64,000 bases of DNA from the NCBI GenBank assembly GCA_032622095.1, contig CP136061.1, positions 133,494,087 through 133,558,086 on the forward strand, given 5' to 3'. This stretch comes from Siphonodentalium dalli (taxonomy: Eukaryota > Mollusca > Scaphopoda > Gadilida > Siphonodentaliidae). The notes under the pieces are model-generated. The model did not search any database, had not been told where the DNA came from, and saw only the letters and a list, made by a program, of their open reading frames with translations. Position 1 is the first letter of the stretch. Every line of letters starts with the position of its first letter. The translations under genes were made by a program, and so were the position numbers. Of this stretch, positions 37,174 through 47,899 are shown one piece after another.

Positions 37174-37455
37174 ATGTATCGTGTACATCTGGTGGTAGAG
37201 ATTCGGACTCTTGTCGAAGGTACCATCGCAGAACCAGGTGTCGGCGTCTTGAAGAAATTGTAGATTGCTGGTTGTCGCGAATATCATGATGTCGTTGTCT
37301 CTTTCTGACGATAGCAGGAAAACGAGTATCGTTCTGGTATCTGTATCTCGGTTCTCGCTTTTGGCAACTTTGGCTTCGTTTTGGAGCGGGAGACGGCACG
37401 GGTCTAGAGCACTGCGGACAGACTGCTTGAGATCTGCGACGAAGGCATCAACCAT
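36952..37455 (-). pseudogene. MULE transposase catalytic domain, truncated
   Basis: A 167-codon minus-strand frame with the MULE/PF10551-type core. WFCDGTFDKSP carries the first catalytic Asp. The YTIHAFVDNKMLPLVCGLL segment and FTDYEKAAQDAI with the second Asp follow. The frame stops at LKWCIIS, just where related proteins continue, so the region holding the catalytic Glu is missing and the enzyme cannot be active as it stands. It lies about 100 bp downstream of the FLYWCH frame, and a pyrimidine-rich TTTCTTTTTAACAG before KIMVDAF looks like a splice acceptor. Confidence 0.75.
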
Positions 37456-37551
37456 AATTTTAACTGTTAAAAAGAAATAAAATTAGATTTGATGTCTATT
37501 TTTTTGTATATAGATATATCAGTTAAATATTATTATAAATTAGAACGCTCT

Positions 37552-37845
37552 TTATTGTCTGGCGTTTTGTTTAGAGAAGAATGGATGCTCTTTATAAGAA
37601 TTTGAAATAAGAAAATGCATGTGTCGTACCCGGTCAGAATCGGCTAGATGGTTGTGTTGACTCATTGCAGAACTAACTATCTCGTTCTTTGTGTTGATGG
37701 TGGGACCACAACCATTCTTACAACACACCCAGTGGACATTCTCGGATCGACGTGACTTGATGCGGAATTTGAAGTCGTTGAAGACCAGGTGTTTGCCTCC
37801 TCGATTGTTGGCGATGAACAATACATTTACTTGAGAACTTGCCAT
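37552..37845 (-). pseudogene. FLYWCH zinc-finger N-terminal part of MULE protein
   Basis: 97 codons from MASSQVNVLF. Residues ~18-65 match the FLYWCH layout: HLVFNDFKFRIK, then HWVCCKNGCG with the W-C and second Cys, then HNH. This DNA-binding domain typically precedes the MULE transposase in animal elements. The frame ends NARQ-stop and is immediately followed, in this strand, by AATAAAGAGCGTT. No clear donor joins it to the transposase frame; it may be one exon of the element or a broken gene. Confidence 0.7.
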
Positions 37846-38361
37846 GATGAAGATAGAACATTGAATATGATCAACTTTGGAGAGACATGGGGGTTTTATA
37901 GCTCAATACGATCGCTCAATACGAATAACAGTTTACTACTATTTCACTGAGTGAACATGAAAATCGCTCATCTGATGACGACTCACGTGAAACTCATTTA
38001 GCGGCATGCTAAAACAACATTGCAAACGGGAGCCTGGAAAACTGTTATTTAATTAATACAGACTATAGGCGCGACGATCACACCTTGCCGGCGATATTTT
38101 TGCAGGCTCGTCGGCAAAGTGAGAATAAGCCGTTACACACTGGGGTGTTTTAGACAAAATTACTCAAGATGGCTTGCAAAATGGCAACCAAATTTGGTAA
38201 AAAGTTTATTTGTCACATATTTTTCGAACATTATTCTTTGCTGTTCCGAACAGGCAGCAAATTGTGACTCACTTGCTTATTAAACGTGCTACGTAATCAA
38301 CTAAATGTTCTATTCTGGTTGACCCGGTACCCTATGAGGCATGTAAAGTATATATTTTAGC

Positions 38362-38745
38362 GCGTTCTTCATTGCGCATTGTTTACAGATCCTGCATTCT
38401 TCATTGCACGTTGTTTACAGGTCCCGCGTTCTTCATTACACGTTGTTTACATGTCCGGCGTTCTTCAATGCGCATTGTTTACATGTCCCGCGTTCTTCAT
38501 TGCGCATTGTTTACATGTCCCGAGTTCTTCATTGCGCGTTGTTTACATGTCCCGCGTTCTTCATTGCGCATTGTTTACATGTCTCGCGTTCTTCATTGCG
38601 CGTTGTTTACATGTCCCGAGTTCTTCGTTGCGCATTGTTTACAGGTCCCGCGTTCTTCATTGCACAATGTTTACAGGTCCCGCGTTCTTCATTGTACCTT
38701 GTTTACAGGTCCCGCGTTCTTCGTTGCACATGGGCTGGCGTCCGT
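38362..38745 (+). repeat. 32-bp minisatellite, about 11-12 copies
   Basis: The unit resembles GCGTTCTTCATTGCGCATTG followed by TTTACATGTCCC, repeated about 11 times plus a partial copy, with variation at a few positions (GCGC/GCAC/GTAC, ACATG/ACAGG). All three plus-strand frames stay open because the unit lacks stops; none is a gene. Confidence 0.92.
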
Positions 38746-38789
38746 CGTCAGTCCATATGTGCGTCCGTCAACAATTTCCGTTAGCGCAC

Positions 38790-39230
38790 CCTACAGGTCA
38801 CATATATCTCATCCGATCGTCACCAAACTTCATACGGATCTTTGGCGTGACCTCTAGATGGGAGCCATCGATTTTTTTCCGATTTCAAATTTGAATTCAT
38901 CGGCATATCCTGCAGCCCGCATTTATTGGAGGGAATCGTATTTAAAATTTACAGGCATGTTTTGGATCACCTCTATATAGATGGTTGCTATCAAATTTGA
39001 ACTATTTTCGATGAAAAACATGGATCTTCACGGTGACATCTAGATTGGAGCTATCAATTATTCTCGAATTTCGTTAAAAAACATGGCCACCGGCAGCCAT
39101 CTTGGATTTTACTCTGTTTGCATGACTAAGTCGTTTTGCACACCCTACAGACAACATCCCTCATCCGATTGTCACCAAACTTCTTATTGATCTTCGGGGT
39201 GACCACTAGATGGGAGTTATCAAATTTATA
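38790..39230 (+). repeat. Diverged direct repeats around CACCCTACAG
   Basis: Copies at about 38787-38872 and 39138-39225 share CACCCTACAG, CTCATCCGAT, GTCACCAAACTTC and CTAGATGGGAG. A third, weaker match lies near 38950-39050. CATGGCCACCGGCAGCCATC between them is a motif common to several repeats in this window. Confidence 0.6.
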
Positions 39231-39236
39231 TATATA

Positions 39237-40020
39237 CTAGCCGATGAGCCCGACGTTGTCCGGGCTATTCAAAAACCAAATTTCAAGCCGATGAGCCCGA
39301 CGTTGTCCGGGCTATTCAAAAACCAAATTTCAAGTCGATAGCTCTACCCGTTTCCGAGATCTGGAAGCTGGCGTCGCATGGGCTCGGCGACCCGATAAAA
39401 TTCGTATCCGGGGCAAGATACATTCACATACCAAATTTCAAGTCGATAGCTCCACCCGTTTCCGAGATCTCGGCTGCGCATGCGTGAAGCGGCCGCCGCA
39501 CGGGCTCGGCGACCCGATAAAATTCGTATCCGGGGCAAGATACATTAACATACCAAATTTCAAGTCGATAGCTCCACCCGTTTCCGAGATCTCGGCTGCG
39601 CATGCGTGAAGCGGCCGCCGCACGGGCTCGGCGACCCGATAAAATTCGTATCCGGGGCAAGATACATTCACATACCAAATTTCAAGTCGATAGCTCCACC
39701 CGTTTCCGAGATCTCGTCTGCGCATGCGCGAAGCTGACGTCGCACGGGCTCGGCGACCCGATAAAATTCGCATCCGGGGCAAGATACATTCACATAGCAA
39801 ATTTCAAGTCGATAGCTCCACCCGTTTCCGAGATCTCGTCTGCGCATGCGCTGCACGGGCGCCGCACGGGCTCTCCAATACGACAACGACCACCGCATGG
39901 TCAAACTACACACACATACCAAGTTTCGTCCCGATCGGTCGAGATTCTTATATTTGTATTAATGACAAACATACAGAGACAAACAAACATACAGACAGAG
40001 GTCTTCAAAATATATATGAG
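39237..40020 (+). mobile_element. CCGATGAGCCCGACG repeat element, copy 1, with 122-bp internal array
   Basis: Starts CTAGCCGATGAGCCCGACGT, whose first 49 bp are duplicated at 39287. It then has about four 122-bp units (CAAATTTCAAGTCGATAGCT ... TGCGCATGCG ... CCGATAAAATTCG). It ends with CAAACATACAGACAGAGG and TCTTCAAAATATATATGAG. The order (TA-rich 5' junction, GC-rich hairpin start, CGTTTCCGAGATCT motif, CAAACATACA tail) resembles small retroposon-like repeats of other invertebrates; the class is unproven. Confidence 0.65.
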
Positions 40021-40534
40021 ACTAGCCGATGAGCCCGACGTTGTCCGGGCTATTCAAAAACTAAATTTCAAGTCGATAGCTCTACCCGTTTCCGAGATCT
40101 GGTCTGCGCATGCGCGAAGCTGGCGTCGCACGGGCTCGGCGACCCGATAAAATTCGTATCCTGGGCAAGATACATTCACATAGCAAATTCAAGTCGATAG
40201 CTCCACCCGTTTCCGAGATCTCGTCTGCGCATGCGCGAAGCTGGTGTCGCACGGGGTCGGCGACCCGATAAAATTCGTATCCTGGGCAAGATACATTCAC
40301 ATAGCAAATTTCAAGTCGATAGCTCCACCCGTTTCCGAGATCTCGTCTGCGCATGCGCGAAGCGGGCGCCGCACGGGCTCGCCAATACGACAACGTTCAC
40401 CGCCTGGTCAAACTACACACACGTACCAAGTTTCGTCCCGATCGGTCGAGAATCGTAGATTTGTATAAATGACAGACAGACAAACAAACAAACAAACAAA
40501 CATACATACAGACAGAGGTCTTCAAAATATATAT

Positions 40535-40536
<2 letters not shown>
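40021..40536 (+). mobile_element. CCGATGAGCCCGACG repeat element, copy 2
   Basis: Head-to-tail second copy with the same head and tail as copy 1 but only two to three internal units. The tail runs into a TA microsatellite. The different array length at nearly identical flanks shows that the internal units expand or contract. Confidence 0.65.

Positions 40537-40609
<73 letters not shown>
40537..40609. repeat. (TA)n microsatellite
   Basis: About 70 bp of uninterrupted TA following the tail of the preceding repeat element. Confidence 0.95.
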
Positions 40610-40611
<2 letters not shown>

Positions 40612-40699
40612 TCATGTCAAAACAATTTGATTGCGAAAGTACGAGCTGCATAACACAACTTGTCTTATTGTTTACCAAACAAACTAGAAAACCCGTGAA

Positions 40700-42930
40700 A
40701 TTTTGTTAATTTGTTGTGCGCAGGTCCTCACGTCTTTCAGTGTCCGTAAGCGAACACATATTCCACGAGTCGGATAGTGACCTGACTATTATAGACGTTG
40801 GGGAATTCTGACTTATAAATCTTGATTGAGCCCAACTGTAATTGGCACCTTTATAGGTAAGAATTTCTCAAATGTGTTGGCGACACTGTTCGAAATTTCA
40901 AATAAAACATCCGTTGTAGTTTGAAAATGTCCAAATGATGGTCATTTAATTTCAAACATTTGACAGAAATCAGAAACATATAGTCTACCGTTTGTTAACA
41001 GTAAAAAAAATTTAAAATGAAACTATGATAAGCAAAATTGACAATTTTTTTCCCAGAAATAAAGCCGTGTCGTGCTTGAAATTTCCTTACTGTTGAATAT
41101 TTTACCAAAGATTAGGGATGGACGACTGGAGACACAATTTGGCAAACGAGTCAGATTGTCTGGCAGCCATCTCATCGAAGATATTTTCATCCTGCATTGT
41201 GCGACATACAACATTCGGCGATGTCGCGTTGATTGATTATCTCTGGAAACAAACCTGTTGCGTGTTATTAACTGAGTCACCGTGTTACCTTGGTCTGGTG
41301 AATGCCAGTTAAACAATGGAGACAAACAAAAACTTATTGGTTGAAATTTCTACGAGGGAGGGGGCCACTGGATACATAGAGTCTGTTTAAATTCTATATT
41401 TGCAAACACACTGTAGACCAAACCGTGACCGTATTCTTGATTACTCTGCGGGTGTCATATTAGCCACATTGGCGATTTGAATTGGATTGCAAATATCAGA
41501 TGTGGCCGCCGTTGTAATATTTGACGTTCAAAAGACATTACTGACTGTCTGGCAGGAAACATGTAGGACGGGGGAGAAGCGGTGATAAACGCACACTGGT
41601 AATCTATCCTTATATCCTTTGGTTGATGATAACTTGTCAAAGGAGATGCGCCTCGTAAATAACATATTTGTTATATGAGAAACATCCTGTCTTATTCCAA
41701 ACAGGACTCCTCGTAAGATAGTACTCCGGGTGACACCGGCGATTGTGACAACACATGCACGGTTGGGCGGTGCACACGGTGCATGCAAATTCTGCTATCT
41801 ATCTCACGGCAAGTGTGATTGTGTAGGGAAAAATGACATGCTTGCGAGAAGTTAATACAATCTAAGATAAGTGTTCATGTAGTTAACTCATTTCCATCTT
41901 TTCAAACACACACGCACTTGTGCACCTAATTATTTGAGTACATTAATCCACATGCCAACAGATGTATAAAAAAGAAGAAGAAAGGGGAAGAACAAGATTA
42001 ACAAGTATAGAAGGGAGAAAATAAGAAATGGGAAAGGAAGAAGAAGGAAAAAGGAGACGACGGTGGAATAAGAAGAATGACAAAATAAGAGTTAATAAAA
42101 AATCTGGATGGAAGAAAGAAAAATAAAAATAATATACACAATCTTCAGTTGTGCCTTTGTTGTATTCACTTGCAAGGGTATTTTAGTCTTGAAATCGGGT
42201 TTTCTAAAATAATATAATTATGTTGTTGTAATGTTGAACCGGAAGATATAGACCTTATATAACAAACAAGCAAACAATCCTGATTATTTATCACTGAAAA
42301 TATTTCTAAAGTTGAGCTACAGCATAATTGACACTCTCGTGGTATATGTACTTATCTCTCGTCGTTTAATCGGACCCAAAATGTCTGGTCAAGCAAAGTT
42401 GAAGGTCATGCACGTGAGATCAAAATAGAACATGGAAAATACAAAGTTGTACAGCCATTCTATAAACACTGAGACATATTGAATAACAATTGCGTATTTA
42501 TTGATATATTAGGATGTTTTCGTTGGGAATTTCGTTGACTTGACAACAATGGTAAGTGACATTTCCCCGTAGCGATCATTTAATTGTACAAAACAGTTAT
42601 ATCTGTTTAGGCATTTCTAACATAAACTCAGGACGCCTCCTCTGGTGGTGTACATCAGACACAGTACATAAGGAGGTGGCAATTGTCATCAATTTGTAAA
42701 TAAACACATTGTGGATTCATCTCTGGGCTATCCAATACTTCATTTTATCACATAATTTGGCCATAAAAGCAGTTTCATAATTATCGGTAATAGACACCGT
42801 TTAATATCAGCGCGTGCGATGACGTCACGGCGTTCTTCAAATAACTTGCGATCGCTGTAGTTTATGATTGTTGTTTTCGATGAATATTGCGCGTTGCTTC
42901 GGGTTTATTTGATCATGTGATAAAAGGTAT
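40700..42930. other. Stretch without recognisable gene
   Basis: Short frames only. A purine-rich tract (GAAGAAG-type) lies at about 41965-42125. TGACGTCA occurs once near 42831. No protein family or RNA gene is recognised. Confidence 0.4.
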
Positions 42931-43067
42931 CTCAAACTCGTTCTATTTTATACGTAATTTATCAACCTCGTCCACTAAATTCTATTTGAGCCTCGGTAAA
43001 CCTCGGCTCAAATCGAATTTAGTGAACTCGGTTGATAAATTCCGTATAAAATAGAAACTCATGTGAG
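42931..43067. repeat. Palindromic repeat, CTCGTCCACTAAAT type
   Basis: Arms of about 65 bp pair from CTCAAACTCGTTCTATTTTA on the left to its near complement ending at 43067; the centre is GAGCCTCGGTAAACCTCGGCTC. Related to the palindrome at 3952-4036. Confidence 0.75.
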
Positions 43068-43213
43068 ATCCTCTATATCCATTATATTATAACGATAGAT
43101 GGTGGATGCGCATATGCGCGCTGCAATTCGATGTCATTCCCAACCTACCGCATGTTCACCCCCCCCCCCCCAAAACTATTATATTATACAGCTACTCTGT
43201 ATACACTAATTAC

Positions 43214-43750
43214 GTAAAGGATAATGTTCGAAGCAGAGGGAATTCGGTAAAAGAATAGACGAGGGCTTGCCCGAGTCTATTCTTTACCGAATTCCCGACG
43301 CTGAGAATATTATCTGACTTAAAACCCACTCATTGAATTGTTGTTGGAGCCACAGTTACTATCAATTGTGTCAAACATTATCTCTCTCTCTCTCTGCCTT
43401 GATTACCTGAGTACACGCCCACAGTTCAGCACGGACAGTTTGTGATGTCCGTGTTGTCCACGATGAAAAGCAACACATTTCAATTATTATGTAAAGGATA
43501 ATGTTCGAAGCAGAGGGAATTCGGTAAAAGAATAGACGAGGGCTTGCCCGAGTCTATTCTTTACCGAATTCCCGACGCTGAGAATATTATCTGACTTAAA
43601 ACCCACTCATTGAATTGTTGTTGGAGCCACAGTTACTATCAATTGTGTCAAACATTATCTCTCTCTCTGCCTTGATTACCTGAGTTCAGCACGGACAGTT
43701 TGTGATGTCCGTGTTGTCCACGATGAAAAGCAACACATTTCAATTATTAT
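43214..43750 (+). repeat. 277-bp tandem duplication with internal hairpin
   Basis: Unit 1 is 43214-43490 and unit 2 is 43491-43750, the latter lacking a few CT dinucleotides and a ~14-bp stretch. Each starts GTAAAGGATAATGTTCGAAG, ends CAACACATTTCAATTATTAT and includes a hairpin with arms GGGAATTCGGTAAA / TTTACCGAATTCCC. It directly abuts the larger tandem duplication. Confidence 0.9.
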
Positions 43751-46029
43751 TTAATTCGAATTGGGACTCGCCAGTTGAGGGACGTTTCTTCCGAAGTTTG
43801 TCGTTGCGCTATGGATTCGGACAGTGTATGTGAGCAATATATTACTATATTTCTTTCTTGATATAAAGTTGCCCCATCTAATTCGACATCAAATACGTTA
43901 ACATTCCATAATAATTTATCGGGCAATAAAACATGAAAAATAATGGTAATGATGTAAAAACGCTCTTTATTAAATGTGATTTTTCCAATATTCTGGCGCC
44001 AAACAACACGATACCTGGTAAAACTGTCTTATTATTAATAAGTCGAAAGCACACAAGAATCTTGCATAAATGGGTTTACTGATTATTTCTCATTGTTGTC
44101 TTGTGTAGAATACGCATGAATAGAAGTATTATAGTGTTCAATCGTATGGGGTATTTTGAATTTTCAATTATTATCAGAAGGAAACCTACATGATGTACTT
44201 GCTTGAATTTTAAGTATCATCCTATGGTTTATACACATGGGCGTGACCAGACGTGACTCAGAACAACATGACAATTTAGTTTCGCACACCCACCCCCTTC
44301 ATGATGTTTCAAAAGGTATCATAACATTTCCAGTTATTGGACAATTCTTACATGACATGGGCCACCCCCGTTGTTAGCGATTTCCCATCGTATTTGCATG
44401 ATTTCCAAATATTCACTCACCACGATGACCTTACATGTACCTTTAAGTGTCGCCCACAGAAGTTAGCAAATGGTTAGTGCGCAAATGTATGACATGTATT
44501 ATCTTTTCTTCGAAACGGCATACAATCGCGTAAATAGTGACTATATATATCGTTCCAATATATAATTGATTAGTCATCAGCGACGTGGCTAGAGGGCTCC
44601 TGTGATTTCCCGGCTGCATCCCGCCCCTTTTAACAAGACCGAGCTCACAATGTCGTGTAATTTCATTTGCTTCCCACCCCGTGGTTTGGAATTTCCTAAC
44701 TGTACCAATTGTGGGGAGGAATCATGAAACAATTTGAGCCCGAAACCTGTAAAATCCTAGCATCTATAAAAAAAAGTCTAACTCCATGAAAACTCATGCC
44801 TCGATTATTTTTTTAAAAAATTCAGTTAATAATGGAATGTGGTATGCTAGCATTAACCATGGGGTTTTCGCAGTGAGTAAATGTGCACACAATTTTTTGT
44901 TCAAACACCAAAACCTCGTTTTAACTGGATCGCTGATGTTCAACAACGACACTTTCAATGCATTTTGCATACTTATGTGAACAGTATTGTAACATTGACA
45001 GTCATTTTATCGCCAAATATTGCTTGAATCTCGGTTCTGTTGACCATTTACCCCTTGAGATTGTATCGATTGTAAAACGACTCGTGCTTCAAGAAAAGTA
45101 AAAAAAAAAAAATCCATGTCTTATCGACAATCAACACAAGAACGAAACCAATCCATTGTTCAACATTTTCTCTTGGTGATAATGATTTTACAGACCAATG
45201 CGAACGCCTTACGTACCTATAATGTTCTCCCTAAAATGTTCAAGTTCGGCACACGTGCTAGATCATGCCATGAATCTTTACTCTGGCTATATACCCCTGT
45301 ATATATCATTTTCCATATGTTCAAACCCTGGGAACCATTTCTATTATCTTCTGATGGGGTTGAAGATTGAACAAACCACGCAGGGAATATATTTCTGTGT
45401 TAATACTTGTTCCTTAAATATAAATTCCCAGCTCGATGTTGCAAGATTTGTGTAGCTTTGTGAGCCAACATCAATGAAATTCCAAGCGACGCATAGTACA
45501 ATCGATTAATTCAAGTCCCCCAAACCATGCAAACTCGAGTTAGGACCTTTACCTGCTATAAAATACAATGCTATTACGGAACAGTTATAACCGAGCATTA
45601 TATGTTAACTGCATTTTTTTTCAATGTTATAAAACTTCCCTGTCAGAGCAACAGAAAGTTACCATGTTTTGAACTAGTGGAGTATGATATCTTGGCGAAG
45701 CCAGAGTAGATATGCATGACATGTCTATACACATGGATATACGCTATTCTGTTTCAATTTGATACTGGAAATGTTATATTTTTTCTATGCTTCACCATTG
45801 TATTAAAAATAACCATGTGAGCACTTTCTCGTTCAATAAGTAACGTATAGTTAAAATCTGTGTTAAACGGTTTTGTGTTTATTTGACCGACTTATAGTAG
45901 AGGCTCTAAGGTCCCAAAAATGGCCAAAGTGTGCAAAATTGGATAAAAGCATGAAACTTGGTATACACATAGTTCATGATATGGGGGTCAATATAAGAGC
46001 GAGACCCAAGCGTGAAAGTGACCTTGATG

Positions 46030-46054
46030 ACCTTGAGGTCAAGGTCAAAGGTCA
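46030..46054 (+). promoter_or_regulatory. Nuclear-receptor-like half-site cluster, copy 1
   Basis: TGACCTTGAGGTCAAGGTCA, a near-palindrome, runs directly into AGGTCAAAGGTCA, a perfect DR1 (AGGTCA-A-AGGTCA) at 46042-46054. TCAAGGTCA is also an extended monomeric site of the SF1/ERR type. It lies in the subterminal region of the TTA-flanked transposon. Binding in vivo is not shown by sequence. Confidence 0.5.
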
Positions 46055-46377
46055 AAATTTCTATTTTTTTCACAGGCTGTATGAGTTATAAGACAACACA
46101 TTACTTATACATACCAAAATTACATAAATATGACTTCAAATAGGCCATATTAGTCACCTTTATAACAAAATCTACAAACATCTTGAGAACTTTTCATATT
46201 GAAGCTCAAAAAGTCAGTTGTTCATGCGAATAATTGCAAAAATTCCATGAAGAAATGAAGATAAAGTCCCACCCATTTAACATGCTCACTAAATGCCACC
46301 ACATTCCAGATCATTTTATTTGCATATATCAGCGTACATTACAAGAGTGAGACCCAATCATTAAATTCACCCAGATG

Positions 46378-46402
46378 ACCTTGAGGTCAAGGTCAAAGGT
46401 CA
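46378..46402 (+). promoter_or_regulatory. Nuclear-receptor-like half-site cluster, copy 2
   Basis: A second perfect DR1 at 46390-46402, in the same TGACCTTGAGG context and about 348 bp from copy 1. The preceding sequence (GTGAGACCCAA) also repeats the TIR motif, so the subterminal region is duplicated. Confidence 0.5.
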
Positions 46403-47239
46403 AAACTCTTTTTTATAAAATTGTTAATGGTGTGAGCTGAGCCTGAACTATTCCTCGATATTTGTCCAAAATTACATAAATATATTATAATACTGACCTA
46501 TATTGACCTAGATTGACCTATACTGCAGGTTATCTGAGTTTTAAAGCTCTTATCTGGATTTTTTTCTCGATTTTTTGTCATATTATAATACTGAACTCTC
46601 AGGAATTCTATCAATTTATGAACATATATTTCAGTAAATGTTGGTAAGAAGATCAAAAATTCAATATACCTGTAAAGTCACAAAATAAAATGCCAACATG
46701 ATGCCACTAAGTTATACATTTTAGGCACATGTGTCAGCATGTGTTCAATATAAGGATAACAAGGGTTTCAGAGGGTTTTGCAAAAAATCTGTTACTTTTA
46801 TTAAGTAACATTTTGCTCATTTTAGTCACCCAACGCATTGCACAATACATGTATTACCCACATGTTTGACACATAAGCACTACATGCGGTGGAAAAAAAC
46901 TTGGCATGATCACATGGTAATCGATTCACTGGTCAGGATTAAAGGACAGGAAAATCACATGTCAGCAATGTATAGACAGATTATATGTTGAATATGTTGA
47001 ACCGATATGCTTTCAATTTGGTAACAATTATGAGAATATGACTACCAATACATGCACACCCAATAAATGAGAACTGTTGTCCAGAATATAATATCACCAT
47101 TATTGGCATCAAAATTGTGGAACATAATTTAGCTGTTGAATAACTTGTTACGAAAGATTAAGACATGCTAAAGACAGAGCTGGAGTGTTGATACAAGAGC
47201 ATTGAATATAGACATATTCCCTACTAAAGACACGAGATC

Positions 47240-47286
<47 letters not shown>

Positions 47287-47300
47287 GGTATATATATATC
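47240..47300. repeat. (TA)n microsatellite inside the TIR transposon
   Basis: About 45 bp of TA, then ACGGTATATATATATC. Confidence 0.9.
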
Positions 47301-47654
47301 ATACCTACATGTTTTGTGCTAATTCTGATTACTCGTCCATCAAGTGAATGTTGAGATCTCACCACACCAAAGAAAGTGGTCCTTTTAAAGGTCAGACAGT
47401 TATTGTGCTAAAATCACCCCATGTTCGACACGAGCAGACATATACTGTGTCATATAAATTCTAGCAGTGTGGTTAGAGACTTGTGGTTGTTGTGTGGTAT
47501 ATCATCTACTGGCCATCACTCTGGTCGCTGAACTAGAGACTAGCATCGTGATATAGCATACCCTTTGATTCACTAACTCCTCAGATATATCCTGTTAGTA
47601 AAATTTATTGGTTTTCCCTTGAAAAAAGGAAGTTTAGTTTTGAAAGAAATGTGC

Positions 47655-47760
47655 AAACAATGCTATCCTAATATGCTATAATAATGCTATCTTAATATAC
47701 TATAACAATATCTTGTTATGCTATAATGCTGTCTTAATATGCTATAATAATATCTTTTTG
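47655..47760 (+). repeat. Short AT-rich tandem repeat
   Basis: Repeated variants of TGCTAT(C/A)-TAATATGCTATAATAA, about 25-30 bp each, with four or so units. Confidence 0.6.
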
Positions 47761-47899
47761 CAGACAATTAGTCATTGCTTGTAAAGAGTGTCAAAATGCT
47801 ATGCCACTGAATCCTAAATCAAGCAAGGCTGGCTCTCTGGTGTTTACATCTCCGATTTGCTAGACAATGTGTGAAATGGTCATCAGGAGGTGGCCAATA

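Larger units (their letters stand above)
35982..38124 (-). mobile_element. Decayed MULE-type transposon
   Basis: A perfect 16-bp inverted pair bounds the region: TCTCACTTTGCCGACG at 35982-35997 and its complement at 38109-38124. Inside, on the minus strand, are a FLYWCH zinc-finger frame and a MULE-transposase frame. I could not find the 8-9-bp target duplication expected for MULEs, so the repeats could be subterminal or the boundaries eroded. The 3' part of the transposase is tandemly triplicated. Confidence 0.65.

Noticed and set aside
37970-38010. CTGATGA ... GTGAAAC, a second hammerhead-like string
   Set aside because: The bases between do not form a stem II closing next to GAAA, and no cleavage-site context was found.
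38372-38894. Three long overlapping plus-strand frames (126-171 codons) with repeated cysteine-rich peptide units
   Set aside because: They are translations of a 32-bp minisatellite in all three frames; the unit has no stop codon, so length is automatic.
39238-39280. CCGATGAG followed by a GC hairpin, resembling a hammerhead ribozyme core
   Set aside because: The core needs CTGATGA and a GAAA after stem II; here it is CCGATGA and the GAA is missing, so it would not be a hammerhead.
39424-40393. Several 84-182-codon frames on both strands in the GC-rich region
   Set aside because: They read through the 122-bp repeat array; the same peptide recurs in every unit and on both strands, with no known domain.
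45116-45455. 84- and 85-codon frames perfectly conserved in the second copy (52997-53336)
   Set aside because: Conservation is explained by recent DNA duplication; flanking non-coding sequence is equally conserved and both frames overlap each other.
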